From: Neisseria meningitidis
Lineage (GTDB): Bacteria > Pseudomonadota > Gammaproteobacteria > Burkholderiales > Neisseriaceae
Length of the DNA stretch: 64,000 nucleotides
Direction: 5' to 3'
NCBI GenBank assembly: GCA_923184405.1
Contig: OV299793.1
Coordinates: 1,588,668-1,652,667, forward strand
The notes beneath the pieces were generated by a model that searched no databases, was not told where the DNA came from, and saw nothing but the letters and a program-made list of their open reading frames with translations. This document shows, in pieces, positions 1-9,730 of this stretch (its first letter is position 1; each line of letters begins with the position of its first letter). Position numbers and translations under genes: made by a program.

Positions 1-98
1 TCAAGGTTTCCTAAACCGCGATGCTGTCTGAAACTGAACGCCGGGTTTTCTGACGGTATTTCATATCGCATCACATTTCCTGCTCTCATCCGCACAAT

Positions 99-599
99 AT
101 GGAGTACCGAAACCAAAACTGGCATTACGCCCGCCGATGGCAGGCATTGAAAGACGAGCTTTATCAACTGGTCAACAAAGAACGCCCTGAAATCGTCCAA
201 ATCGTCAACCGGGCGGCAGGCAACGGCGACCGCAGCGAAAACGGCGACTATCTTTACGGCAAACGCCGTATGCGCGAAATCGACCGCCGCATCAGTTACC
301 TAGACCTAGCGTTTGGAGTCCACCGTCGTCGTCGATCCCGGAATTGCGCGAAGGCGCATCCGACCAAGCATTTTTCGACGCGACCGTCGGCCTGTTGCGC
401 GGCGACGGGCGCGAGCAAACCGTCAAAATCGTCGGCATCGATGAAATCGATACCTGCAAAAAAACAAAAATTTCTTTGATCCTCGCCGCTGGCGCGTTGC
501 CTGATTTAAAGCGCCGAGCGCGACGAAGTGGAGCTGAACACGCCAGACCGGCGTGAGGAAATTGAAATCCTTTCTGTCGAATACATCAAAACCGACTGA
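99..599 (+). pseudogene. greB: Transcription elongation factor GreB, frameshifted
   Basis: GreB rescues backtracked RNA polymerase by stimulating cleavage of the transcript 3' end. The N-terminal coiled-coil half is clear (WQALKDELYQLVNKERPEI, then NGDRSENGDYLYGKRRMREI with the acidic residues of the coiled-coil tip). The C-terminal FKBP-like half follows in other frames: ELREGASDQAFFDATVGLLRGDG, KIVGIDEIDT, and IEILSVEYIKTD just before the stop at 597-599. At least three frame changes are needed, near 320, 470 and 510, and the first dozen residues also read poorly. Reconstructed length is about 160 residues, normal for GreB. Identity is secure from the motif order; the breaks are probably sequence errors. 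Confidence 0.8.
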
Positions 600-659
600 T
601 CGGGGAATGCTGTCTGGAAACGGTGCAAACGCATCGTTTCCAAAATAAAGGAATACCGA

Positions 660-1287
660 ATGAGGAAAATCCGCACCAAAATCTGCGGCATCACCACACC
701 CGAAGACGCATCGGCTGCCGTAGCGGCAGGTGCAGATGCTGTCGGGCTGGTCTTTCCAAGGCAGCAGCCGGGCCGTCGATATTGCCCGCGCCAAAAATCA
801 CCGCCGCACTGCCGCCGTTTGTCAGCATTGTCGCCCTTTCGTCAACGAAGCGCAAACATCCGCCGCATCCTTTGCCGAAGTGCCGATACACATCATCCAA
901 TTCCACGGCGACGAAGACGACACATTCTGCCGCCAGTAAGACCGCCCCTATATCAGCGCTATTCGTGTTCAGACGGGCATCAGACATCCGGAAACGCCGC
1001 CGACCGCTTCCCTGGACGCTCAGGCACCGCTGTTCGATGCCTACCACCTTCGGAATACGGCGGCACCTGACACCGCTTCGACTGGACGCTGCTGGCGGAA
1101 TATTCGGGCAAACCGTGGGCGCTCGCTTGACTGGGCTGACTCCCCTGAAAACGTCGGCGAAGCCGTCCGCACTTCAACGGAAAGGGAAGCGGTCGACGTA
1201 TCCGGCGGCGTGGGAAGCGTCTAAAGGCACAAAGACCCAGCCAAAGTCGCCGCCTTTATCGCAACCGCCAACCGCCTATCCCGTTAA
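660..1287 (+). pseudogene. trpF: Phosphoribosylanthranilate isomerase, frameshifted
   Basis: TrpF converts N-(5-phosphoribosyl)anthranilate to the carboxyphenylamino-deoxyribulose phosphate in tryptophan synthesis. The start MRKIRTKICGITTPEDA contains the KICG motif of the TIM barrel with its catalytic cysteine, followed by [10 protein letters not shown]. The rest appears in alternating frames: [11 protein letters not shown], then [15 protein letters not shown], then VSGGVGS near 1200 (the family phosphate-binding loop), and PAKVAAFIATANRLSR before the stop at 1285-1287. At least four frame changes are required. Another tryptophan gene, trpA, lies at 9.7 kb, but the two are not in one operon. 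Reconstructed length of about 208 residues fits the family. Confidence 0.8.
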
Positions 1288-1315
1288 AGCAACAAAAATT
1301 GCCGCCCGAATGAAT

Positions 1316-1469
1316 TATAGTGGATTAACAAACCAGTACGGCGTTGCCTCGCCGTTAGCTCAAAGAGAACGATTCTCTAAGGTGCTGAAGCACCAAGTGA
1401 ATCGGTTCCGTACTATTTGTACCGTCTGCGGCTTCGTCAACTCGTCCTGATTTTCACTAATCCACTATA
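1316..1469. repeat. Correia element (CREE), full length
   Basis: A 154-bp element bounded by TATAGTGGATTAA and its inverted copy TTAATCCACTATA-like end. It has the usual interior, including an AGAGAACGATTCTCT palindrome and GGTGCTGAAGCACC. CREEs are neisserial miniature mobile elements that can supply promoters, IHF sites or RNase III processing sites. This copy lies just after trpF. Confidence 0.95.
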
Positions 1470-1492
1470 ACTAAAAAATTTATGCTATTAAA

Positions 1493-1735
1493 TCAGTACT
1501 TGATGAATTTTGAACTAATCCTGTCATTCCCTGCGCAAGTAGCGGGAACTTTCGGGCTCGTTCCTGGTTTCCGCTGCATTGTCTGAAGCGGCCTCGATAA
1601 TATCCACGGCGTCAGTACCGCACAGGCAAAAACCGCCAGCCATAAGTCGCCGCTCGTTATAAGCAACCGCCAAACTGCCAATCCCGTCAAACCAACAAAA
1701 GCGCCGAAGCAAAGATTCGTACAGTGGATCAACAA
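1493..1735 (-). CDS. Possible remnant of a small membrane protein
   Basis: An 80-codon frame with two hydrophobic stretches (GAFVGLTGLAVW and LWLAVFACAVLTPWIL). I do not recognise it. It lies between a CREE and a dRS3 array. Its first codons overlap a CREE-like end (CAGTGGATCAACAAACCAG), so the start may be repeat-derived. It may be the tail of a gene disrupted by repeats, or chance. Low confidence. Confidence 0.2.
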   Translation of the reverse strand: MLIHCTNLCFGAFVGLTGLAVWRLLITSGDLWLAVFACAVLTPWILSRPLQTMQRKPGTSPKVPATCAGNDRISSKFIKY

Positions 1736-1859
1736 ACCAGAACGACGTGAATCAAATTAGCAAAAACAGAACGATTCCAACATGCCACACCAAAGGGCGA
1801 ATCTGTAAATTGAATCCGGACGGCACTAGCCAACAAACTGAAACTCGAACGTGGACGAG

Positions 1860-2290
1860 ATTCCCCCCATGCGCGGGAATGACACCTGAAGATAAGCCAA
1901 AAAATCTATGATATAGTGAAATCAGTACATTAATAACATAGATGAACTAAAAATTATTACCTGCTCATACCCGCGAAAACGCAAACTTTCCGGACTCGTC
2001 CACTTTCGCGCATATACGTAAACCAAACGAAGCGACCCCACTTCGTCATTCCCGCACAGGCGGGAATCCGGTTCCGTTCGGTCTCGCTTGTTTTAAGTTT
2101 TCTGCACCCTCCACTTCGTCATTCCCGCGCAGGCGGGAACTAAATGCGTTGAGTTTCAAAGCATGAAGTAAATTTTGAAATCCCATCGCGTCATTCCCAC
2201 GAAAGTGGAATCCAGAATTTAATGTTGCACTAGCCAAAAAAACCGAAACCGACGGATTGTGGGACTTCGCCTGCGCGGGAATGACGGCTG
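1860..2290. repeat. dRS3 / NIME repeat array
   Basis: Several copies of the 20-bp dRS3 motif ATTCCC-N8-GGGAAT, most preceded by CGTC or TCGTC. They lie at about 1860-1880, 2048-2067, 2121-2140, 2193-2211 and 2268-2284 (degenerate). Non-coding sequence (RS elements) separates them. Such neisserial intergenic mosaic elements fill spacers and serve as recombination and phage-integration sites. No gene is visible here. Confidence 0.85.
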
Positions 2291-2317
2291 CAGATGCCGA
2301 CGGTCTTTATAGTGATT

Positions 2318-2657
2318 GAGACCTTTGCAATAACACAGGTTACTAAAATTTTATGCTACGAATCTCATTTTCAAAATGCAAAACTTTTTCTGATTTTTCC
2401 TACTTCTTTACTCAACATTAGGGAAGCGTTTCAGGCAACTGAAAATTTTTTTGGCGCATTTTTATGCGTCAAATTTCGTTAACAGACTATTTTTGCAAAG
2501 GTCTCGGATTAACAAAATCAGGACAAGGCGACGAAGTCAGCAGACAGTACAAATAGTAACGGAACCGATCCACTTGGCGCTTCAGCACCTTAGAGAATCG
2601 TTCTCTTTGAGCTGCAAGGCGAGGCAACGCCGTACTGGTTTTTGCTAATCCACTATA
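2318..2657. repeat. Correia element interrupted by a nested AT-rich element
   Basis: The left CREE end (TATAGTG at 2318) and the rest of a CREE (GGATTAACAAAATCAGGACAAGGCGACGAAG through CCACTATA at 2657) are separated by a 178-bp insert at 2328-2505. Removing the insert leaves a roughly 160-bp element in the orientation opposite to the copy at 1316. Confidence 0.85.
2328..2505. mobile_element. AT-rich repeat (ATR-like MITE) inside a CREE
   Basis: The 178-bp insert is bounded by inverted copies of GAGACCTTTGCAA (2328-2340) and TTGCAAAGGTCTC (2493-2505), which resemble the terminal repeats of IS1106-type elements. The interior is AT-rich with no transposase frame. This fits the roughly 183-bp ATR repeats described in meningococcal genomes. 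It is non-autonomous and would need a transposase supplied from elsewhere. Confidence 0.7.
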
Positions 2658-2716
2658 ATATGCACAGATAATATCAACCCGTGTTTAACAATAAAGATAT
2701 TCCCGATTGAAACAAA

Positions 2717-2745
2717 ATGCCGTCTGAAACCTGTTCGGACGGCAT
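2717..2745. terminator. Paired DNA uptake sequence, likely terminator of era
   Basis: ATGCCGTCTGAA and an imperfect inverted copy (CGGACGGCAT) form a hairpin 25 bp downstream of the era stop on the minus strand. Confidence 0.7.
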
Positions 2746-2769
2746 TTCGCGTAAAGTTCAGCAAGAAAA

Positions 2770-3703
2770 CTACAAACCCAGCTCGCGCAGGAAGCGGATG
2801 TCGTCCGCCCAACCGATTTGACTTTGACCCGCACCTCAAAAAATACTCTTTGGTATCAAACAGTTTTTCCATATCCAACCGCGCTTTCGGTGGAAATTCT
2901 CTTCAAACGCCCTCCGCCTTGCCGATTAAAATCGCCTTTGGCTTTCCTTATCGACCAAAACGGCGATATAGATGCGGTTCAAAACCGTCTTCCTTCTTCA
3001 AACTGCTCCACTTCGACGTTCATCGCATAAGGCAATACCTCGCCCAAATAGCGGAACAATTTTTTCACGCACGATTTATCAACGCAAAAACGCGCCGATT
3101 TGTCCGTAACCATATCTTCGGGATACATCGGCATCGCTTTTCAAGCAGATACGGCTTGAGCAGCTCCAACAGGTTGGCAATCCGCAATCCGTGTTTCGCA
3201 CCGATCGCCTCCGCCGCCGCAAATTCAAATTCGGCGCGCACTTGGGCAACAAAACGCCTCCAGCGCGCGCGTAACGGTCTTTCGCCTTGTCCTTGTCGAT
3301 TTTATTGACCACTCAAAATAACAAACGTGTGCTTAGGCAGATAATTAAATAAGACACGGTCCGGCATCCGGTAAAGCGCATCGCTTCCACGACGAAACCA
3401 CCACATCCACGCCGCCAAGCGCCTCGGTAACGTTTGATTCAGCCTGTCGCTGAGCGCGACGAGGTGGTCAGACTGAAAGCCGGGCGTACTAGAAAAACAC
3501 GAACTGCGCGGTATCGTCGGTATAAATCCCGTTACGCGGTTGCGCGTCGTCTGCGCAGTTTTGCTGCTGATGCTGACTTTCTGACCGATGAGATGGTTCA
3601 TCAGCGTTGAATTACCCACGTTCGGACGACAGATAATCGCAACGAAGCTGCAACGGTATCCGCAGGCTGCGCGTTCCCCTGCAAGGAAGGTTTCAATATC
3701 CAT
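2770..3703 (-). pseudogene. era: GTPase Era, frameshifted
   Basis: Era is an essential GTPase that binds 16S rRNA during 30S assembly. The start MDIETFLAGERAACGYRC leads into the G1 loop, which reads CRPNVGNSTLMNH, so the Walker lysine is Asn here. QKVSISSKTAQTTRNRVTG covers switch I, DTPGF is in another frame, and VNKIDKDKAKDR is the G4 NKID motif. The KH domain follows, ending in DDIRFLRELGL before the stop at 2770-2772. Several frame changes are needed between 3080 and 3530. The Lys-to-Asn change would abolish nucleotide binding, which argues for sequencing error. rnc lies directly upstream, the usual rnc-era order. Confidence 0.85.
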
Positions 3704-3748
3704 ATTCGCTTTATATCCACATTTCAGACGGCATATTCACGCGCCGCC

Positions 3749-4461
3749 TCATTTCTTTTTCTTCTTCAGCGGCAGCTTCTCTTCCAGCCATTTCAAAGCC
3801 TCTTCGCCGCCTCCTGTTCCGCCGCCTTGCGGCTCGTCCCTTTGGCACGGCACACGAAACCCAGTTCGCCCAAATCGCAGGAAACCACAAACATACTGTC
3901 GTTGGCATGGCCGATTTGCCTTCGATACGGTATTTCGGCAAAGCAAAGCGGCGTGCCTGCAACGCCTCCGCAAAGCAGTTTTGCCGTCTTTTGCCTGATT
4001 TTGAAAATCGGCGCCGGACGCGATCGGCAAACAAATGGCGCACCACCTTTTCAGCCATGTTCAAATCAGCATCGAGCTGACCGCAGCAAATATCGCCTCC
4101 ATCGCGTCTGCCACTATCAAATGCCGTCTGCAACCGCCGCTCTTCAACACGCCCGCCCCCAAGTACAGGCTGTCGCCGACATTCATTTCCGCCGACATTT
4201 CCACCAGCACGCACTCATTGACCTGACTTGCCCGCAACCGCGACAACTCGCCCTCCGTCAACTTCGGGAACGCGTCAAACAGCATCCGCGCCACCGTATA
4301 ATCCAAAATCGAATCACCGACAAACTCGAACTGCTCGTTGTGCTTCGCATGATGGCTCTGTGCGTCAAAGCCCGCTGCAAAAGCGAAATATCGAGGAACG
4401 CGTAGCCCAGTTTCTTCTGTATCGCCGCGTGTGCCTGCTGTTTCAAAACATCGTCTCTCAT
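3749..4461 (-). pseudogene. rnc: Ribonuclease III, frameshifted
   Basis: RNase III cuts double-stranded RNA in rRNA maturation and antisense decay. MRDDVLKQQAHAAIQKKLGYAF starts the catalytic domain. The signature appears as EFVGDSILDYTVARMLFDAFPKLTEGELSRLRAS, with the catalytic acidic residues in the FVGDSIL segment. The C-terminal double-stranded-RNA-binding domain ends in ALKWLEEKLPLKKKKK at 3749. At least four frame changes are required. The start at 4461 gives the family N-terminus. It is co-oriented with era and ends about 45 bp before it. Confidence 0.85.
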
Positions 4462-4587
4462 CACCGTCTTCCGCAAAAAACAGCCCGAATGCGTTTCCAT
4501 ACCCAAAATACAGAAACACCTTAAGGCTGCAAACGGCGCACATTGTACCACCAAACCGCCGTCTGCCGACAACGCACGAATCGTGGT

Positions 4588-4946
4588 AAAATCCGTAAGT
4601 TTTCCCCCAACGTATTCCCGTACGAACGCATTTGCACAAGCACTTCCTCGGCACTCGACCGCTGCATCGCCACCAACACCGTCGCCAAACAAAATTGGCC
4701 CGTCGGCTTCCTCTACCGCGAAGCCCCCGTTTTTGAAAACGACAGCGGCTGGCGTTTCTTCAGCGGCGACGAGACCGACGAATACACCGACGATCCAGAC
4801 AACTTCAGCATCGCCAGCCTCGCCGACATCGCCAAAACTAACCCTGAAACCGCCGTACTGCTCTGCCAACCTGGAAGCGCAGCGCGTGGGAACTGGCAGA
4901 AGACGGCACATTCCAAACCGTCGCCGACTGGCAACCGAAAGACTGA
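4588..4946 (+). pseudogene. DUF2185-family protein, frameshifted
   Basis: A small soluble protein with the DUF2185 pattern: FSPNVFPYER, AKQNWPVGFLYREAP, NDSGWRFFSGDETDEYTDDP, and the end TVADWQPKD before the stop at 4944-4946. DUF2185 proteins include immunity-type members and stand-alone housekeeping paralogues; the function of this one is unknown. One frameshift lies near 4860. The start is uncertain because the likely ATG near 4588 reads ATC. It is divergent from rnc and upstream of ribH. The length of about 118 residues fits the family. Confidence 0.6.
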
Positions 4947-4992
4947 AACCTTCAGACGGCATTCTGAAACCCCGAATACCAAACGACACCCA

Positions 4993-5468
4993 ATGAACAC
5001 CATCGCCCCCAACCTTGACGGCAAACACCCCGCATCGGCATCGTACAGGCACGTTTCACCAACGAAATCGGCAGCGAATGCTCAAAGTCCGCTGCCGCAC
5101 CCTCCAAGAATTGGGCGTGGCAGACGAAAACATTACCGTCGCCACCGTACCCGGCGCGCTTGAAATCACAATCGCGCTGATGAACTTCTGCACTCTACTG
5201 AAAAGTTTAACTCACTGACTGCCATCGGCCTCGGCATGTGTGGCAAAAAATACCATCTCGAGCTGGATTCCAACGAATCCGAAGCAGGCGTCAGCCGCGT
5301 CGCACTCGACTACAACATCCTGCTGCCAATGCCGTCCTGACCACCGAAAACGACGCACAGGCAATCGGATGGATTGAAGAAAAAGCCTCGGATGCCGCCA
5401 AAGTCGCCGTCGAATGCGCCAACCTCGTCAACCTGCTGCTCGAAGAACAGTTTGAAGACGAAGAATAA
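4993..5468 (+). pseudogene. ribH: Lumazine synthase, frameshifted
   Basis: RibH condenses the ribityl-pyrimidine with dihydroxybutanone phosphate to make lumazine in riboflavin synthesis. The start MNTIAPNLDGKH is clear. RTLQELGVADENITVATVPGALEI is the family core, with the VPGALEIP substrate loop. VSRVALDYN follows (another frame), then NAVLTTENDAQAI and the end NLLLEEQFEDEE. Frame changes occur near 5035, 5075, 5200 and 5325. The reconstructed length of about 158 residues is typical. The order ribH then nusB is conserved in many proteobacteria. Confidence 0.85.
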
Positions 5469-5560
5469 CAAACAGGGCGTAAACCAATACGCCCTTTCCG
5501 TTTCTGACGGCATACACGTGACGCCCAGGGGACAGTCGGCAATGTTGCGAGATATAATCA

Positions 5561-6002
5561 GTGAAAACAACCAGACGAAGGATTCCCTGCGAGCATCCCG
5601 TATCTAGCAGGCCAGAAATGCTGCAAATCAACCGCACCACAGCGACCGGAAATCACTCAAAACATCAGAGAAATGCCAAACTAAAAAATAAACATGACTG
5701 AAGAACTGAGAAACAAACTGGGCTTGAGGTTAAGAACAAACCAACGCAGCGGACTACATCCAAAAATCCACCCCTACCCGACCGCGACGTGAAAAAGACC
5801 TCAATCCCATCGAACGCGCCGTCCTGCTGACCGCCTGCCACGAGCTGTCCGCCACGCCCGAAACGCTCCAATCCCGTCATTATCAACGAAGCCATCAAAG
5901 CTACCAAAAACTGGCTGGCACCGGACGGGCACAAATTCGTCAACGGCATCCTCTGACAAACTCGCCGCCCAAATCCGCCCCGACAAGCCCAAACGCCGCT
6001 GA
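5561..6002 (+). pseudogene. nusB: Transcription antitermination factor NusB, badly degraded
   Basis: NusB binds boxA RNA with S10 in rRNA antitermination. The C-terminal half is readable in several frames: EKDLNPIERAVLLTACHELSATPE, PVIINEA, DGHKFVNGILDKLAAQIRP, ending at 6002. The N-terminal half is poor but consistent with GTG at 5561, followed by a family-like Lys-Thr-Arg-Arg start. Position directly after ribH supports the call. Stops and shifts are more numerous than in ribH, suggesting lower read quality here. Confidence 0.65.
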
Positions 6003-6060
6003 TGCATCACAAATTTAAAGAAAAGTTCTATGTCCTTATTTCTGCTTTCTTTATTTCGTC

Positions 6061-6155
6061 ATTCCCACGCAGGTGGGAATTTGGGTTTTTGAATTTTGGG
6101 TATTTCAAATCAAATTCTGAAACTTCAATCTCGTCATTCCCGCGCAGGCGTGGAA
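6061..6155. repeat. Two dRS3 repeats
   Basis: ATTCCC-N8-GGGAAT copies at 6061-6080 and about 6136-6155 (the second carries one extra base), each preceded by TCGTC. Spacer between nusB and pyrC. Confidence 0.8.
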
Positions 6156-6322
6156 TCCGGATTTTGAGTTACTGCCGTTTTTGATAAACCCTAGTCGCAT
6201 CAAATTTCCATGATTCTGCGCTTCGTGAAAATGACGAAATTACAAAATAGTAGGAATTTATCGGAAATAACCAAAACGTAACAAACTCAAACGCCGTAGA
6301 CGTATCAATCAATCAGCAACAC

Positions 6323-6357
6323 AAATGCCGTCTGAAAGCCGCTTCAGACGGCATTTT
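6323..6357. terminator. Paired DNA uptake sequence terminator
   Basis: AAATGCCGTCTGAA and its inverted copy around a short loop, followed by a T run on both strands. It lies just beyond the pyrC stop and probably ends that transcript. Confidence 0.8.
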
Positions 6358-6369
6358 GTTACCAACCTA

Positions 6370-6935
6370 TCAATACTGTACCATCCAGCCGATTTCGCCG
6401 CCCGCGCGCACCAGGACAATATCGCCATCGCCGTAGGGAACACTTGCGGGGACGGTTTGGATTAGTATGACGAGGGTCATAGTGTCAGTATCTTCAGAAA
6501 TGCCAGAGAACCTAGCGCCGTTTTTCGAGGCAAATGATCAGAATTTGTCCAACGCGCCTGCTTTTTCAAATACTTCGCGTAAAGCTCGACGGCGGTCATC
6601 GCGCTGAACATACAGGCGCAGCCGCAGGCGTTTTCTTTGGCGGACTTGGCGTGCGGCGCGGAATCGGTGCCGGGAAGAATTTATGCGACTTCTCGAAGGT
6701 AACGGCAGCAGCCAATGCCTGACGGTGGGTTCGCGTTTAAGTACGGGCAGACAGAAATGATGGGGCGCACGCCGCCGACCAAGAAGGTCGTTGCGGTTAA
6801 GCAGCAGATGTTGCGAAGTCACAGAGGCGGCAACGTTGTCGCCTGCTACCAAAACCAAGCAGGCGGCTTCGGCGGTGGTGATGTGTTCGAACACGACATA
6901 AAGAGTCAACACCTGAGCCAACCTGGTGACTGACT
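6370..6935 (-). pseudogene. pyrC: Dihydroorotase, C-terminal part only
   Basis: PyrC closes carbamoyl aspartate to dihydroorotate in pyrimidine synthesis. Family motifs appear on the minus strand in mixed frames: [24 protein letters not shown], the metal-site segment [20 protein letters not shown] (with the catalytic Asp), then [11 protein letters not shown] and the end near 6370. Only about 185 of the usual 345 residues can be followed. The N-terminal half with the HxH metal motif is missing above 6935, where the sequence stops resembling any gene I know. Either it is truncated or the upstream sequence is unreliable. Confidence 0.7.
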
Positions 6936-8157
6936 GAAGGAAACGGATAAGGAAGACATCTTTCTCTCGTCTCCCTTGAAATCACGAAGTTTAATTCTGT
7001 AGCCCCAAGGAAGAACAATTATCTCAGCAGTACTAGGACCTGCCTACAAATAGGAGAGCTTGGAATTAGAAATTCATCTGCTCTGAACACAACAGAATCC
7101 TCCTCTCTTGTCACCCTGCTCTGAAAATAAAACATTTCATCTTTGAGGTTCCTATTTGCCCACATGTTCAAACGCCCAATGAACACTTATGCCGCAAAAC
7201 AAGGCAGAAACACGGGGTTTCAGAAAGCGCAACGGGACGAAAAGGCAGGACAAAACGCCCAAGACTACGTAAACAAGCGAATCGGCAAACAGAGGACAAT
7301 ACTGTTTGTCGCCTTCCATGCAAGCCAAGCAAAGCCCATTTCCCAACCGTGTGGCTCAACAGGGCGTCGGCAACAGACCGCATCAAATACTACATCTACT
7401 CCCATCAAAGGAATAAAGAAGCCGGCTGGCAGACACACACCGAGACAAAAAAGGTCCAATAGTAGTTCCTTCCTAGGTACAAGCTGCGTTTGATTAAACG
7501 ATAGAGACAATCAGTTTGAAATGAAAAAGAAAGAAATTACACCAAATCGAGAAACAGATACCAAAGGATCTAAACCAGGTTGCAGACTAATCAGGCGGCA
7601 GAAAAAGAACCTTCAAACAAACAGACTTTAAATAACGACAGAGCCTTGGAAATTGATTCAAAACCGACCGCCAAGACAGTATCGCAGCAAAACAGAAACA
7701 AATCGAAATCGACAAGTGCAAAACGCCCACACTGCACACACAAACGATAATTTAAGACATGGAACACAGCAAATACAATATTCAATACCAATAACATATG
7801 ACGGAACATCCTCATTTCAGAAGGCATTTATGTTGAGATCGAAGACCAGCACGAACAAGCAGGCATGACCAGAAGCATCAACAGCACATGACAGGTTTGG
7901 CGGCAAAAAGCCTCAAAATACCCCAGTGCGCCTACGTCGGTTGCCCGAACAGTCAAACGTCGCCCTGCTGCAGTTGCGCTAAAGCCTTTTTCGCCTGCAA
8001 AATCGGCAGGGGACAAAACAAACCGGTTACGTCAAAAGGTTCGCTGTTCAACGTTTGTACAGTTTAAAAAATGGGAATCAAAAAGAGCTTACACCCCAGT
8101 TGCTGCAGCCCCCTTTGCCAACCCATAAAATAACGCCGTTTTCAATTTGAGAAACTT
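6936..8157. other. Unassigned stretch, possibly a broken membrane-protein gene at 7152-7510
   Basis: No known gene can be read here. On the minus strand, three overlapping frames between 7152 and 7510 carry hydrophobic runs (LFCLGVCLPAGFFIPLMGV; YVVLGVLSCLFVPLRF) and a piece SHTVGKWALLGLHG that vaguely resembles an RDD-type membrane protein. This is only a guess. 7511-8157 shows no coherent frame and no repeats. The sequence is A-rich and unlike its neighbours. Confidence 0.25.
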
Positions 8158-8764
8158 ATGCGCCGCACCGCCCTCGGCTGCTCACACTCGCAGCAGGAAC
8201 GTCCCTCGCTGCAGACTTCAGCCAAAGACACGCCGATCAACCCCGCTCCGCGAAACGCCCGAAGAGGCCGCCGCCCGCGAATTTAAAGAACATACCGCCA
8301 AACTGCCGCCGCTGCCCGATACGCACTCGGACGGCTGGTTCGACATTTATGTGGATGAAAATTACGGCAAACAGCCGAAAATCCTGCTCGACAGCCTGCA
8401 AATTATGCCCGCGCCCGACGGCGGCATCCGCTACATTCTCAATATCCGCTCCGACAAAGGCTACGACAACCTGACTGCCGAAGGCATATTCTGCGCCCGC
8501 TTCTCCATCAGGTTCAGCAACAGCAAACCTTCCTCCCATAAAGTGTTCGGCTACGGCGACACGGTCAACCGCCGCTGGATACAGCCCCGAAACGCCGAAT
8601 GGAAACCGATAGGCGGTACATTAAGCCGCAACGACGCACTGCGCACCGTCCTGTATCAGGCATTCTGCGAGGGCGGTGTACCCGCCGACACGAAAGGTTT
8701 GGTACAACGCCTGAAAGAACATGCCGGACGCTATGGTCTGTCGATAAAGCCGCACAACAAATAA
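8158..8764 (+). pseudogene. CNP1-like family exported protein, frameshifted
   Basis: A protein of about 200 residues with the CNP1-like pattern: WFDIYVDENYGKQPKILLDSLQ, DGGIRYILNIRSDKGYDNLTAEGI, then the C-rich FCARFSIR and a C-terminal ALRTVLYQAFCEGG. Function unknown; family members are small periplasmic proteins. The ATG at 8158 begins MRRTALG and, after one frameshift near 8185, continues as a leucine/alanine-rich signal peptide. From about 8230 to the stop at 8762-8764 the frame is intact, better than the upstream kilobase. A paired uptake sequence follows. Confidence 0.65.
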
Positions 8765-8776
8765 CCAGACACAAAG

Positions 8777-8808
8777 ATACCGTCTGAAACATCGGTTTCA
8801 GACGGTAT
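8777..8808. terminator. Paired uptake-sequence hairpin
   Basis: ATACCGTCTGAA with an inverted copy, a one-base variant of the 12-mer. It lies between the convergent CNP1-like gene and accD and probably terminates both. Confidence 0.75.
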
Positions 8809-8823
8809 TCGATTCATCAGCCA

Positions 8824-9694
8824 TCAAGCGGCAGAAACTTTGTCCTGACGGCACAACAGCGTAATCAAATCACTGATGCGCCGCTTCATATCGCGGCGGT
8901 CGACAACCGGTCGATTGCGCCTTTTTCCAGCAAGAACTCGGCGCGTTGGAAGCCTTCCGGCAGCGTTTCGCGCACCGTCTGCTCAATCACGCGCGGACCT
9001 ACAAAACCGATCAGCGCGTTCGGTTCGGCAAGCACGACATCGCCCAAAAATGCGAAGCTGGCGGATACGCCGCCCATAGTCGGATCGGTCAACACCGATA
9101 TAAATGGCAGGCGTTTTTCCGTCAGCAAATGCAGCGCGGCACTGGTTTTCGTCATCTGCATCAATGAGTTCACACCCTCCTGCATACGCGCACCGCCGGG
9201 AGCCGCCACACAGACGAACGGACAATTGTCGGCAACCGCCCGACGGATACCTTGTACGAAACGTTCGCCCACAACCGAACCCATCGAACCGCCGATAAAG
9301 CGGAATTCAAACGCGGCAACGACGACGGGCAGGCCGTTCATCTTGCCTTTCATCACCACCAAAGCATCATCTTCCCCGGTCAGCTTGCGTGCCGCACTCA
9401 AACGATCCGGATATTTTTGCCGTCTTTAAACTTCAAAGGATCTGTCGGTTTGACATTTCCGGCAACCTCCTCCCTGCCATCCTCATCCAAAAGCAGATTC
9501 AGGCGTTGTCGTGCCGACAACGGATTGTGGTGGTTGCATTTCGGACAAACCTGATTGTTCTGCTGCAACTCGGTAGAATAAACGGTTGCCGAACAAGACG
9601 GGCATTTGTGCCATAGACCCTCGGGAACATTGGAAGAACCGTCTTTGCTGCGGTTTTTGATTTTGGGTGGCAGGATTTTATCTAACCAGCTCAT
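8824..9694 (-). pseudogene. accD: Acetyl-CoA carboxylase carboxyltransferase subunit beta, frameshifted
   Basis: AccD pairs with AccA to transfer the carboxyl group from carboxybiotin to acetyl-CoA, the first committed step of fatty acid synthesis. MSWLDKILPPKIK starts at 9694. The four-cysteine zinc finger is intact (KCPSC and CPKC about 19 residues later), followed by the carboxyltransferase core with [27 protein letters not shown] and [16 protein letters not shown]. Two frameshifts lie near 9400 and 8900. The end reads KRRISDLITLLCRQDKVSAA. trpA lies 37 bp upstream on the same strand. Confidence 0.9.
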
Positions 9695-9730
9695 GGACAA
9701 CTCCTAAAATATTTAGAATGCGTGACAGAA

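Noticed and set aside
2328..2505. Insertion sequence IS1106
   Set aside because: Only the terminal repeat motif is present; 178 bp cannot encode a transposase, so it is a MITE-type element.
4258..5052. 264-codon minus-strand frame across rnc and the DUF2185 gene
   Set aside because: Its first part is antisense to the DUF2185 gene and its last part is an rnc piece; no single family spans it.
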